Assembly: GCA_013399115.1 (NCBI GenBank)
Contig: VXAA01006526.1
Span: 1,503,222-1,567,221 of the forward strand
Direction of reading: 5' to 3'
From: Anseranas semipalmata
Taxonomy: Eukaryota > Chordata > Aves > Anseriformes > Anseranatidae
DNA: 64,000 nt
In this document: positions 1 through 10,240 of the stretch, one piece after another
Layout of the letters: each line of letters opens with the position of its first letter
Position numbering within the stretch: position 1 is the stretch's first letter
Position numbers and translations under genes: made by a program
Notes under the pieces: generated by a model
Databases searched by the model: none
What the model was told of the DNA's origin: nothing
Seen by the model: the letters and a program-made list of their open reading frames with translations, nothing else

Positions 1-780
1 CCGGACAGAAACGTAAACCATAATAAAGAGGAAAAAGAAGGGTTTTCACAGATCTCATTCCAGTAGGTGTGAAGTATTTCTGTAACCAATTTTTCTTGCA
101 TTTTCATAATTTCTGGAATTAACACTGTTTCTTGGCAAGACGTGATTAATATGCCACTTTTATTTGTCTGATCACTAATGACATATTTAGAAATAACTTC
201 CAATATGATGCCCTCATTACCATAGGGCAGCTACTACCCTTCATACAGACTTTCTCATGGAATAGCCACCTGCTTAGCATGGAAGCACTTGAAACTATGT
301 ATAAAGCACATTTTACACCTGACAGATTGAATTAAGAGCAGAAAAATTAGATGGTTTTCTAATGGCATCAGTATTATGGGTTCGTGTCTAGAAGGCTCTG
401 ATTCATGTTCTCTCTTTTTGAAGACTATTGACTCGTCTGGGTCGGCCTTTTTTTTGTTTGTTTGTTTGTTTGTTTGTTAATGGCATATTGATATTTGTTG
501 TTGTTGTTGCTTTGGCTTAGAAGTCCAGTCAAATGAATTTAATAAATGTTGCTAGCAGTGAAAAATTAGCATTGGCTGTAGCTAACGTAGGAGAGGAATA
601 CTTCCCAGAGCAAGGATCACACTGCTCAGGCCCCGGTACCTGCAGAGGATGAAATGGCTTTAAGTGACTTAACATTGTATCTGCTGAGGCTTTCGGGTGG
701 ACCAGGGCAATTGTAATTCACCACTTCCTGCGACCCTGCACATTTGAGCATGTAATAACCGGCCATTTGCAGCGAGATGG
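1..780. other. AT-rich non-coding flank upstream of CpG island
   Basis: No open frame of note on either strand. The only structure is two short simple repeats, TTTG at 448-478 and TTG at 495-509. The final 100 bases become richer in CG dinucleotides toward the island downstream. Confidence 0.6.
448..509. repeat. Simple repeats: (TTTG)n then (TTG)n
   Basis: A T run is followed by about six GTTT units ending near 478. After a 16-base spacer there are five perfect TTG units at 495-509. Ordinary microsatellite sequence. Confidence 0.9.
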
Positions 781-1190
781 ATACGGCTACACGTCACCCG
801 ACCGGTCATTAGAGCCCCGGGTCAATCCCACCCCGTCCATGAGCCTGTGGTACCCACCACACACTACGCACTGCAGCGCAGCCTACGTGGAAACGACGGT
901 GCTGATGGAAGATTTACACCTTTAATCCCCTCCTGCCTCAGCTCCAAGTCACGACTTCTATGCCCAGCAGCTACCTGGATAAAGCGGACGCATCGCACAG
1001 CCCGGCTGCCCGTTTGTCCGGCTCCCCCGTCGTTCCGAGGCAACCGGATTACTGGTGTAAAGTTTCTTGATGTTATATTGTCACAGCTAAGGATCAATAA
1101 CCAAATTGCGTTATCAGGTTACTTCCAGAGGAAAAGAAAATAAAAAAGGAAAGCACTTATTTCCACAGAGATACTTCTCAGGGAACACAG
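781..1190. other. CpG-enriched shore before the main island
   Basis: Scattered CG dinucleotides (ACGTCACCCGACCGG near 791, then several more to about 1040) stand out from the AT-rich sequence to the left. A 98-codon plus-strand frame (847-1143) and a 77-codon minus-strand frame (864-1097) are both open here, as expected by chance in GC-rich DNA. Neither resembles a known protein. Distal promoter or 5' flank of a gene starting in the island is possible. Confidence 0.45.
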
Positions 1191-1890
1191 ATCCGCCTAG
1201 GGGCTTCCCTAGACCCTCACAGACACCGGTACCTCTCCGAGGACGCGGCTGCCGACCGAGGCGGGGGCCAGGGGCCGGCAGGGAGCGCGGGCGGGCGACC
1301 CCCGGCTCCAGCCCCGCGCNNNNNNNNNNNNNNNNNNNNNNNNNNNNNNNNNNNNNNNNNNNNNNNNNNNNNNNNNNNNNNNNNNNNNNNNNNNNNNNNN
1401 NNNNNNNNNNNNNNNNNNNNNNNNNNNNNNNNNNNNNNNNNNNNNNNNNNNNNNNNNNNNNNNNNNNNNNNNNNNNNNNNNNNNNNNNNNNNNNNNNNNN
1501 NNNNNNNNNNNNNNNNNNNNNNNNNNNNNNNNNNNNNNNNNNNNNNNNNNNNNNNNNNNNNNNNNNNNNNNNNNNNNNNNNNNNNNNNNNNNNNNNNNNN
1601 NNNNNNNNNNNNNNNNNNNNNNNNNNNNNNNNNNNNNNNNNNNNNNNNNNNNNNNNNNNNNNNNNNNNNNNNNNNNNNNNNNNNNNNNNNNNNNNNNNNN
1701 NNNNNNNNNNNNNNNNNNNNNNNNNNNNNGCCCGCCTCCCCCCCGGCCGCCTGCTTCCTTCCCCCGCCGCCGCCCGGTGGCTGCGGGGCCGGGCACCAGG
1801 CAGCAGCGCGGGGGGTGGCTGCAGCCTCCCGGCGCTGTTTGGCGCTGCGGGGGCTCCCCCCTCTGTAGTACGCGCGGCTCTGATCGGACT
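1191..1890. promoter_or_regulatory. CpG island, probable promoter, broken by an assembly gap
   Basis: Left of the gap there are 16 CG dinucleotides between 1192 and 1319, with GC-box-like sequence (GGGCGGGCG near 1290, GGCGGGGG near 1260). Right of the gap, 1730-1890 is again very GC- and CpG-rich (CCCCGCCGCCGCCCGG near 1762). Unmethylated CpG islands of this density normally mark vertebrate promoters, usually without a TATA box. Transcript direction cannot be read. A good splice-donor match on the plus strand (GTG|GTAAGC, GT at 2023-2024) would allow a rightward first exon ending at 2022. No recognisable coding sequence is visible; a first exon could be hidden in the gap. Confidence 0.65.
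1320..1729. other. Assembly gap (410 N)
   Basis: An unbroken run of 410 undetermined bases lies inside the CpG island. Very GC-rich promoter sequence often drops out of avian assemblies. Open frames running through the N stretch are artefacts and were not annotated. Confidence 0.99.
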
Positions 1891-2022
1891 TGCACCCAAA
1901 TCACTTCTGGGGGGCTTCTTGTGGGGTACGGGGTAGAAAACCACCCCCCCACACACAGCGCTTCTTCCACAGGTCCAGCCCAGAGCCAGGGTCGAAGCGG
2001 CAGGATGCGGGGATGGGAGGTG

Positions 2023-2028
2023 GTAAGC
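2023..2028 (+). other. Candidate 5' splice site downstream of the island
   Basis: GTG|GTAAGC matches the vertebrate donor consensus well and lies about 130 bases past the island edge. It could end a first exon transcribed rightward. Donor-like sequences are common by chance, so this is only suggestive. Confidence 0.25.
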
Positions 2029-2465
2029 TCTGCGGGCAGACTGGGACACCCAGGCTGATAGCGAGCGAGATGTCATACACAGCATACACGCACACACCCT
2101 TAAATAACCTCTCGTTTTGGAGAACCTGCCCGGCACAACCAGGCACGGCGTGCTGCACACCAAGGTGTCCCCTGGGGGTGCGTGAGACCACAGCGACGCA
2201 GGTGCAGGAGGAAGCGAAGAAGGAAAAGGAGCGACTGGAGCCCAAAGCCGTGGCACGGGTCTCCCAAGGAAAGTGCTGGTTTGGAGCCTCTCACTGCATG
2301 CGGCTCCAGCTGCAGGCATCCTTAAAGCTGTGACCTTTCCAGCGGCAGGCTGCTGGGCACTAATCGGTTCCGTATCAAAGGCTACGCTCCCAGTGTAGGA
2401 AGTTATTGCTCAAAAATAAAATGGCTTTTAAAAATTCAGGCCACAGGTTGAGCTCACATTTGCGT

Positions 2466-2487
2466 CCCCCCCCCCACACACACACAC
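2466..2487. repeat. Poly-C followed by (CA)n
   Basis: Ten C residues are followed by six CA-type dinucleotide repeats. Simple sequence, likely length-variable. Confidence 0.9.
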
Positions 2488-2804
2488 CTGTTTAAGAATA
2501 ATTTGAAGAAACTGTGCGAAGCATGTAGGCAAAATGCAGAGGTGCAAAACCAAAATCAAAACCCACAGCTTGGAGGCACGCGGCGGGTCGGGATCTCAGG
2601 CCTGGAGTCGGGCGCTGAGGGTCTGCCTGGCCTGGCAGGGACGGGCTAATGGGGGAGGCCGGGAGCTTGCTGTGCCCTGCAGATCAGCACGTGCGCCCGA
2701 AGGACTACAGGGACCTCGAGCCACACTTGTAAATCTCGTCACGACTCCAGGTGGCCGCCAGAGCTCCTTTCGGTGGGGTTCATTTTCGGAAGATGGGAAT
2801 TGCT

Positions 2805-2825
2805 CAGAAGGGAAATTCCCTTCTG
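2805..2825. promoter_or_regulatory. Perfect palindrome with a kappaB-type site
   Basis: Two 10-base arms (CAGAAGGGAA and its exact reverse complement) flank a single central A. The core at 2810-2820 reads GGGAAATTCCC, a symmetric match to the NF-kappaB consensus GGGRNNYYCC, of the kind favoured by p50 or p52 homodimers. It lies about 0.9 kb from the right edge of the main CpG island. The palindrome is seen; binding is inferred. Confidence 0.45.
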
Positions 2826-3002
2826 CAAACACCCCCAGGGTTTAGTGACCTCTCCAACAGACCCCAGTACTGCCATGACATGGCCATAGCAGGGCAGTGT
2901 TTGCTCCACTTCAATGTCATTTCCAAATGGAAGCCATTTCCACTTGGAAGCCAAATGTGGAACGAAGGCGCAGCAAAGGACCCAACTAAGAGTGTCTCAT
3001 CC

Positions 3003-3120
3003 AAGAGGGTTAGGTGTGGTGCTCAGGGACATGGTCTGGTGGCAGACTTGGCAGTGCTAGGCCAACGGTTGGACTTGGTGGCCTTAGAGGTCTTTTCCAG
3101 CCTCAGTGATTCTGTGATTC
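3003..3120 (+). mobile_element. CR1 LINE, 5'-truncated 3' end
   Basis: The segment follows the well-known CR1 3' end: a GTGGTGCTCAGGGACATGGT block near 3016, then GGTTGGACTTGGTGGCC near 3067, AGAGGTCTTTTCCAGCCTCA near 3086, and the terminal ATTCTGTGATTC. This matches the usual avian/sauropsid consensus with a handful of differences, so the copy is old but clear. It is the normal strongly 5'-truncated form and carries no reverse transcriptase. It is the best taxonomic clue in the window. Confidence 0.88.
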
Positions 3121-3700
3121 CACTGTGCCCAGCTCCCCACGCAGACGCGGTCACCTCCAGGCATCGCGAGCATGAGTGCAGGATCCGGGCTGGCCACTCG
3201 CCCGCACGGCCCGCTCCCATTAGCCTCCTTCACCTTTTCGGATGTATTGGATTTTGAGCAATAAAAAACACATTTAGCAATCATACCACGGGCTCAGCAG
3301 TGCTCTTTTGCCTCCCTCCCTCATACGCAGGCAGGAGTGAAAATTTAATGGATACAGATGGGGAAAAACTCACAGGAAAATGAGAGTCACGACTGGACTC
3401 GAAGGTTCCTCAGTCGGCACGGAGCGGGAGGGAGCGAGCAAACTGCTGGCTGGGACACAGGCTCACGGTCTCTCGAACTTTCACCACAGTCTGCCTCGTG
3501 CCCAAATGTTTGTTCTGAAAAGAAAGCGAAGTCTGCATGTTATCAGCACTGCATGTTATCGGCACCAGGAGCTGGAGCAACTAGAGATAACATGGAGGCT
3601 TCAAGGACACGTTTTTCTTCTTCATCTTGAAATATATTTGTGTTTGACAATCTCGCATGGGAATTACTCGAAGCCAAAAGAATGAACTCACGATATTTTC
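3121..3700. other. Non-coding, no recognised feature except a 16-base duplication
   Basis: Two overlapping frames of about 90 and 101 codons (3358-3630 and 3380-3685) occupy this stretch but show no domain or splice support. A 16-base tandem duplication lies at 3533-3564. Confidence 0.5.
3533..3564. repeat. 16-base tandem duplication, two copies
   Basis: CTGCATGTTATCAGCA is followed directly by CTGCATGTTATCGGCA, a single mismatch. It looks like a recent slippage or small insertion event. Confidence 0.85.
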
Positions 3701-4400
3701 AGTCAGACTAGGTATCTGGATTTTTATAAGCTCCTATGAGAACTTTGCATAAAGTTTTTCCGCTTCATAGTGGCTGACCTATGTGAGCCACAACAAACAG
3801 TTTTAAGCTAAGACAGAAATCTCTTCCTTACAAAAACAATGAAAAAGCAGCTTGGGTAAAAACCTGCCAAAGACAGAGATAAGATCAATAATTTGCTGGC
3901 ATTGTTTTTAAATCGACTTTTACAATTTGTAATTTATCTGTTCCTAGAGAGGATAAATTTTGCTGATTAACCTCCTGCTCTTACCAGGTGTGACCTAATT
4001 ACGGTACGAACCTAACAAGGGTGATCAGGAGCTGTAAGGACTCTATAAACTCATCATTCGTCATTATAACATATCTCAGAAAACAATTTAGATGAACAGA
4101 GCGGGATTCCACACGATGCCAACAGAAAGCCTGCGCTGCTCACTCCTCCGGCAGCGTCATTCCCTGCCACCGCTCGGTGCCTCGATGCAGCCGCTAACCC
4201 TCTGTGGCGGACAGTCCTCCCTGGGATCTGGCTGCTTACAAAATGCCATTCACCCAGATGTTAGCTGCTAATGCAAATATCCATGTCAGCCCTGCGAGGA
4301 GGCTGTTCAAAATTTTCAGTGCCTTTAGGGTGCAATTAAATAACTGAGCAATTACCGAAATATGCTGGAGAATATTAAAGCTGTGAGCAGATGCCTCTCT
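3700..4400. promoter_or_regulatory. Candidate conserved non-coding block near the CpG island
   Basis: Repeat-free, AT-rich sequence lacking long frames, with clustered developmental-factor cores: AGATAAG near 3879, ATTA/TAAT cores near 4000 and 4340, and a POU octamer ATGCAAAT at 4271-4278. Vertebrate enhancers near developmental genes often look like this. Conservation cannot be measured here, so the call rests on composition and motifs only. Confidence 0.25.
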
Positions 4401-7373
4401 TACATATTGCAATAGAGCAGGTGGTACCTGCTGGTGTCAGAGCTGCCTTCGGCGCACTGAGCAAACCTCCTTCTTGAAATATTTAAAAAGAATAAAGAAA
4501 TCAGCACGATCAGCCAGGAAAATTGATGAAACCATCCAGAAAGTTTAAATGAAAAGGAAATCCTCGTTTCCCATAGAAAGCCCTGCGCAGCGAGCATCCG
4601 TGCGCAGCCGGTCCTGCTGCTGGAGGCGGCGTTCCCCCCGGCCACCCTGCCAGTCCCACTGCTCGCGACTCCCGACACAGCTCCTGGCCGCACGTTTCCC
4701 TGCCTCTTGCTTGCTTGCGTGCTTTCTAAACCTTATGTTCTCTCAAAAAAAAAAACACACCAAACCCACAAGCCATTCTTCATTTTTCTTGAGCCACGTT
4801 TCCTGAATTACATTTTATAATTGCTATTTTAAGAAATAAAAAATTAAAATGTGTACTAATTAGATACACTTAATCACAACATGTTTTCCAATAGCTGCTT
4901 GCTTTCTTTTCTTTTCCATGCAAGTACATAAAGTTCCCTTTTACTGCTGTTCCACATACCCAGGGCCTAATTCTGCACTCACACGCATTGGCAGCTATTG
5001 ACAGGAGTGAACTCACCTCCCAGTTCACGCTGGCTCATGATCAGGCTGCAGACTTCTCCTTTTTTGCACCGTGACACTCTAATAGGGGCAGGGATGCTGG
5101 CGGTGGATCACTGTGTTATCCCTGCAAGGTGTTGTCTTTGTCATCGTATGTGTTTCCACTCCTTTTATCGCCCCCAAATTCCCTCACAGCTTACAGTTGT
5201 CAGGTTTGGAGGGGTCTTCTCTGAACAGCCCAGCGTCATTCAGTAACTGATATTTTGAACAAACCAAGGAGAACTCACACCGTTGCTAAAAGTTGTGCTT
5301 AAAACTTGTAATATCCAGTCCAACATATGGAACTGATGAAGAATCAAAAGTGTTCCAGTAGATGCTCCTGATTCGTACAAGCCAACATCTGCAAAAGTAT
5401 ATGGGTAAATTTGTTACTATTACTTTCCGTTCTTATTCACGATATTTACTTTAATAGAATATATTTAGATGAAATATTTGTGGCTCCTTTAGAAAACTAA
5501 AACACTCTGTATCTGCACATTGATTCCATCAATTAATTTTCTGTAAAAGTTCAGGTATTAAATTACAGCTGGAAGGTGAAAAAATGCTCCCTGTCACAAT
5601 GGTAACAAGTTATTCCAACTAGATTTTGCCTGCAAACAGGGGCTGTCATGAAAATAGGACCAGGAACATCTCTGCATCACTGAGTCGCCCAGGCGGGATG
5701 CTGGGAGAAGCGATGGAAGTGAAAAGCAGCCTGCACACAACCGCGTGGTTATCAGGAAAAGAAGCAAGCAGTTCGGGAGGTAGAAAACCGTGAACAGATG
5801 CAGGAGAAAGCAGTCTGCGCCGGGACAAGTTGCACTGGGGATATGCGTCACCCACAAAAGCCTGTGCGGACAGCACAGCTCTTGGCGGCTCTGCTTGGGG
5901 CTTTGGGCGGGATCCCGATGGGTCACAAGCAGTGGCAGAAGCAAAGAGCACCTGGAGGGTCCCCTCATCCTACTGTGTGTGTCCGTTATCAGACTCGAAC
6001 GGGAGATGCTTCAGAGTAACAGCCAAAAGTATTTAAGAAAGCAAAACAAACCAAAAAATACATTTATGGCCACCGAACCATATTAATTTCTTTTAGCACC
6101 CTGGTGCACGAAGTCCACAGGTGTTTCTTTCCAATTCCATATTGGCATTGTGGTCATTCCTTGAAGGCCAGAGACCAAAGTTGTACCCTGTTCACACAGC
6201 ATTTAGAAACTAGCTAGAAAATGAAGAGAAATGCAGGTGATAAAAAAAAAAAAAAATCAACAGATGCACATAATTTTTCACATAAGGAACTTCAGCAAAG
6301 AAGAACAAATCCTTTTTCTTCGATCTCGCATGAAATCCATAGTAGACCCCAGGAGGAGTAGGCTCCGTCTTACTGTTTTAGTAAAGAATTTTCTCATTCA
6401 TTTAAGCCTTGTAGCTGCAGGAGCTATTGCACTATAAAAAGAAAAAGGCGAACCTGACTGATTTGAGAAGTAGATTTAATTTCATGCAAAACTATTACTC
6501 ACACTCCTAACAGGATTCAATATTTCTACCACCAGAGAGCTACAGGAGGAGTAACATTTCTGCACACCTGAAGACTTGCAGGAAGACAGCTAACCATCTC
6601 CCTGCCTGTGAGCACTGCAATGTTCCCATGCCTTCTGCACAGCACTCAGGAACTGTCACAAAACACTGGAGACATGCCAAAAGTTGTGTTAAGTGCCTTT
6701 CTGTACCAGTTTATGCTCCTTTAAGCATTAAAATCTTTCTTGCCATGGAAAACACTGAACCTCATGCAAAGCCCTTAGTCTGCAAGAACGTGACAGCTCT
6801 GTCCATCGTTGGTCCTCCAGGGACGTTCTTGCTCGCTGAAGGAAGGTCTGAGCCTTGTATTTCTTGGTTGAGTCCACATCCAAAATCCATAGTCCACTGG
6901 GGATTTAGTGACAGTTCCGGATTAGGACACAAGCTTGAATGAAATGTCAAGCAAGACCAAGGGTACTGTGTCTAAGCAGGATCCTCTCCCTTATTTTCAA
7001 TATATAAAACAGGCCACCCAGAGGCAACCCCCCTTTAAAGATTAGACCCAACTAGTAGCTAAACCTCTGAAACATTATACAAATTGCCACCTGCAGGCCG
7101 AGTTCAGCTTTCCAAGTATTTATATACCTTACAGGTAGCCCTGCAAACTTGCCAAGGCTTTGCCAAGCTTATTACGACAGAACTTGATCCGATCAAAGTC
7201 TTGTCCCCTCATATGAAGACGTTACCCCATGATTCCTTCTGCATCTGGGCTGAAGGACAAGATACCACCCGCAAGCAAAATTCATTCCAAGCCACTGTGT
7301 TGGGTTGAGAAATTTTACCCAGAGATGTTTGTATGTAGAAGTAGCATCCTGAAATCAGCTGGCAGAAAAATGG
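4401..7373. other. Non-coding stretch, no recognised gene
   Basis: Short frames only; none matches a protein I know. There are poly-A runs at 4745-4755 and 6242-6256. Around 4961-5012 the sequence vaguely recalls an old interspersed repeat (see findings). A GC-richer patch at about 5690-5960 is open on both strands, a compositional effect. Confidence 0.5.
6242..6256. repeat. Poly-A run (15)
   Basis: Fifteen consecutive A residues. There is no recognisable retroposed element directly upstream, so it is recorded as simple sequence only. Confidence 0.9.
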
Positions 7374-7504
<131 letters not shown>

Positions 7505-7657
7505 TGCATATTTAAAGGATTTGAAGTTTTACTTAATAGTTTGTAGCTATGGAGACTGAAGTGGAGGAGGAGTTTTTTGCATTAGACCTCAGAGGCTGCA
7601 GGAAAGAGTGATGCTTTCCATATTATGCAAAAACAGAAAAGTTCAATGACAACAGCT

Positions 7658-7687
7658 AAAAAAAAAAAAGGAGAGAGAGAGAGAGGG
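7658..7687. repeat. Poly-A followed by (GA)n
   Basis: Twelve A residues lead into about nine GA units. Similar A-then-GA purine tracts occur at 41954-41992. Confidence 0.9.
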
Positions 7688-10184
7688 AATGCAAACTGGC
7701 TACTATAGACCCTTTTCCTTTATTTATCTGGGTTAATACAAACCTAAGCTAAATTTTAGAGGCATGCTATCACCTGTGGGCGTAAGGAAAAAAATCTTTA
7801 GAAGAATAATACTGAAACCATAATTATACCCAACATTATACTTCAGTGTTACTGAAAAACAGAGCAACACTCTCCTTTCCTTCACTCACTGTAAATCTAG
7901 TAACATGTAACATGATGGGTTTTGCATAGATGAAAGGTAATCTCCAGTCAAGTATGTATTTTCCCTAAAACACTGTGTGGGAAAGAAACTACAAGGAGCG
8001 GTTACCATCAGAAGCGAAAAGATGCTTTCTCTACCCCTTAAGCCAACTCCAAATCTCTTTCCCCTACAAGACATGCACTCCTGTCTCCCCACTTTAAAGA
8101 TGATTTTACAAGACTCTCAGGATGCTAAAGAAGGCTCTAACTCATTGCCACATGTATAACATAGGAGATGAGTAACTGATCTTCTGGCTTATTTTTCCCT
8201 CACAGTATTAATTTATTGGTTGGGCATAGTTTGTGTATGTGTTTCTATGTCATGGCAGAAACCACCATTTTAATTAAAAGGGATGAAAGATGGGACAACA
8301 CAAACCCTGCTGGAGGGTCCGCAGCTCAGATTTCCAAGGTGGCCATCACGAGGACACCACTTTGCCTGCCCACCTCTGGGGCAAGGGAGAGCAACCTGAA
8401 AATAGCAGCAGCCTCATGCAAGCTGCCAGCAATCATTTTGGCAGTGTTGATAGCTGAGGGTGAACCTACCCAGTAAACTAAGGATTCTACACAATGTCTG
8501 GTTGTTGCTTCAGTAAAGCAAATGCATGATGGTACAGGGAGGGCACTGGTGGGGAAAAATCTTATGCAGCTACCTTAATGAAGCTAGGAGAAGACAGACC
8601 CCAGGAATTTGAAGGAAGAGGTTGGTCAAAGCACCAGTGATTAGAGAGGCAATGAACCTCATGTTTTACATATAACCCTTGCCACAGGGCTATGAAGATG
8701 AGGATGGGGTTGGGGTCCAGGACTGGACTTGGACATGCTGTGCCTTTTACTGCTGTTTGCAGGCATAAATGCAGCATGTTGCTGGAAGACAGTAATCTTC
8801 TTCCCTATGCATAACATTTCTCAGTCTCTTAGATGTGTGATGCCTTTTCAATAAGAAAACATTTATATTCCCCCCTCTCTCTCGTTCTCTTTTCAACAAG
8901 TGTGTCAGTCACAAGCCTCCATTACTCAGCCACCATGATTGCTGCCATGCTTCAGCTGACAAGCTGTGAAAGTTTTGGCTGCCCAAAATCATTGTGAACA
9001 TTTTTATTTCCTTTTGTTAGAACTATGAGGTGTTTGCATCTCATTGCTGTGTACCAATGTACCTTCGCATATATACACCAGTGAGTTTTAGTGACATCAA
9101 ATATCACATCCAACTAGTTAGGAAATACTACCTTGTTAATGAGACACAGCATTGCTGCCAGCTGCTCAGTCAAATATCACTTAAACATGCACAGAAAAAA
9201 AAAACACAGAAATAATTTATTTCTATTTTAAAGTAAAGTAGCCATTCCATTTATAACAAAGTAGAACACTATGTTGGAAAAAGCAGCGTGGATCATCCTT
9301 TCGTATACTTTGCAGTGAACCATGGACTGTTTCAATGGAAATGACATTCAATGTCACAGTCCTTAAACTAACCAAGGAACAAGACATGAGACTGGAACAG
9401 CTTCTTCTTTCCCTTGGGCTTTTAGTAAATCCCAGAGAGGCAGTCTGGGATTTCAGTACCCCAGATAGTGAAGACCTGTGGGACTCACAGGGTTGGGAGG
9501 AATTTGTCAGAGAGAACAACCAAGTCATATGTGTGGTTATATAGTCTCCAGAAATTGTTCAGTCTTCTAATAACTAAACCCAGAAACTGTGTCATCCTGT
9601 TCTCACCTTAGGTGGAATAGTAAAATTTACGCTTATTGTGATGCTGAAGACCTCAAATGCAGGCTTCAGTGACAGCTCCCATACCTGTTGGCAAGTGCTG
9701 TGCATTACATTTGTTTATAACTTCTGAGACAAACGTAACACAGCTGTCCTGCACGCACAATAAAAGGACAGTAGCTCTAAACACATAATCCAGCCATTAT
9801 TTTGATTTCAGTCTATTTTCCAAATCATTCTGAAAATATGTTTTTATTAAAGTACATGATTTCTCAAAAGCAATTCCAGCAGGTGGAAGAAAAAGAGCAG
9901 AGAAATTGGAGCTGGCTTAACCAGGTTTATAAACCTGCTGTTTCAGTCTCAAAGATAAATTACACTGCGGGAGCACGTTCACTAAACATTCATGCTCTCC
10001 TTCTTGCCCTCCTACTTATGTTCAAAGAGTAGAATAGAAAAACATAAATCAAAGTCTCAGAACATATTTCTTCTCCAATTCTGAAGCTGCCATGTCTCTA
10101 TGCTGGAATCATAACCCCCCACAATACCAATAAAAAGCATGGCCCTTGCAATCACCACTTAAAAAATAATTATGGGCAACACAG

Positions 10185-10240
10185 TAATTTACACTTATCT
10201 AAAGCCTTTCACCCCAAGGATCCCAAAGCAATTTATACAC
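10185..10240. mobile_element. Possible ancient SINE-like relic
   Basis: AAAGCCTTTCACCCCAAGGA followed by TCCCAAAGCAATTTATACAC resembles a motif (CCTTTCATCC...AAGCRCTTTACAAAC) that recurs in old amniote interspersed repeats. The family is not assigned and the copy is strongly diverged. Confidence 0.3.

Larger units (their letters stand above)
1891..3002. other. Downstream shore of the CpG island, no recognised gene
   Basis: Moderately CpG-rich, with a secondary cluster of CG dinucleotides at about 2578-2755. It holds a C10/(CA)n tract at 2466-2487, a perfect 21-base palindrome at 2805-2825 and a 17-base tandem duplication at 2919-2952. A 147-codon frame (1890-2333) and a 168-codon frame (2751-3257) are open but show no known domain. 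The second runs through the CR1 fragment and is not credible as a gene. Confidence 0.5.

Noticed and set aside
1106..2319. Very long open frames on both strands through the gap
   Set aside because: They are open only because the N run contains no stops; no real coding evidence.
2751..3257. 168-codon plus-strand frame
   Set aside because: It passes straight through the CR1 3' end, so it is a chance frame.
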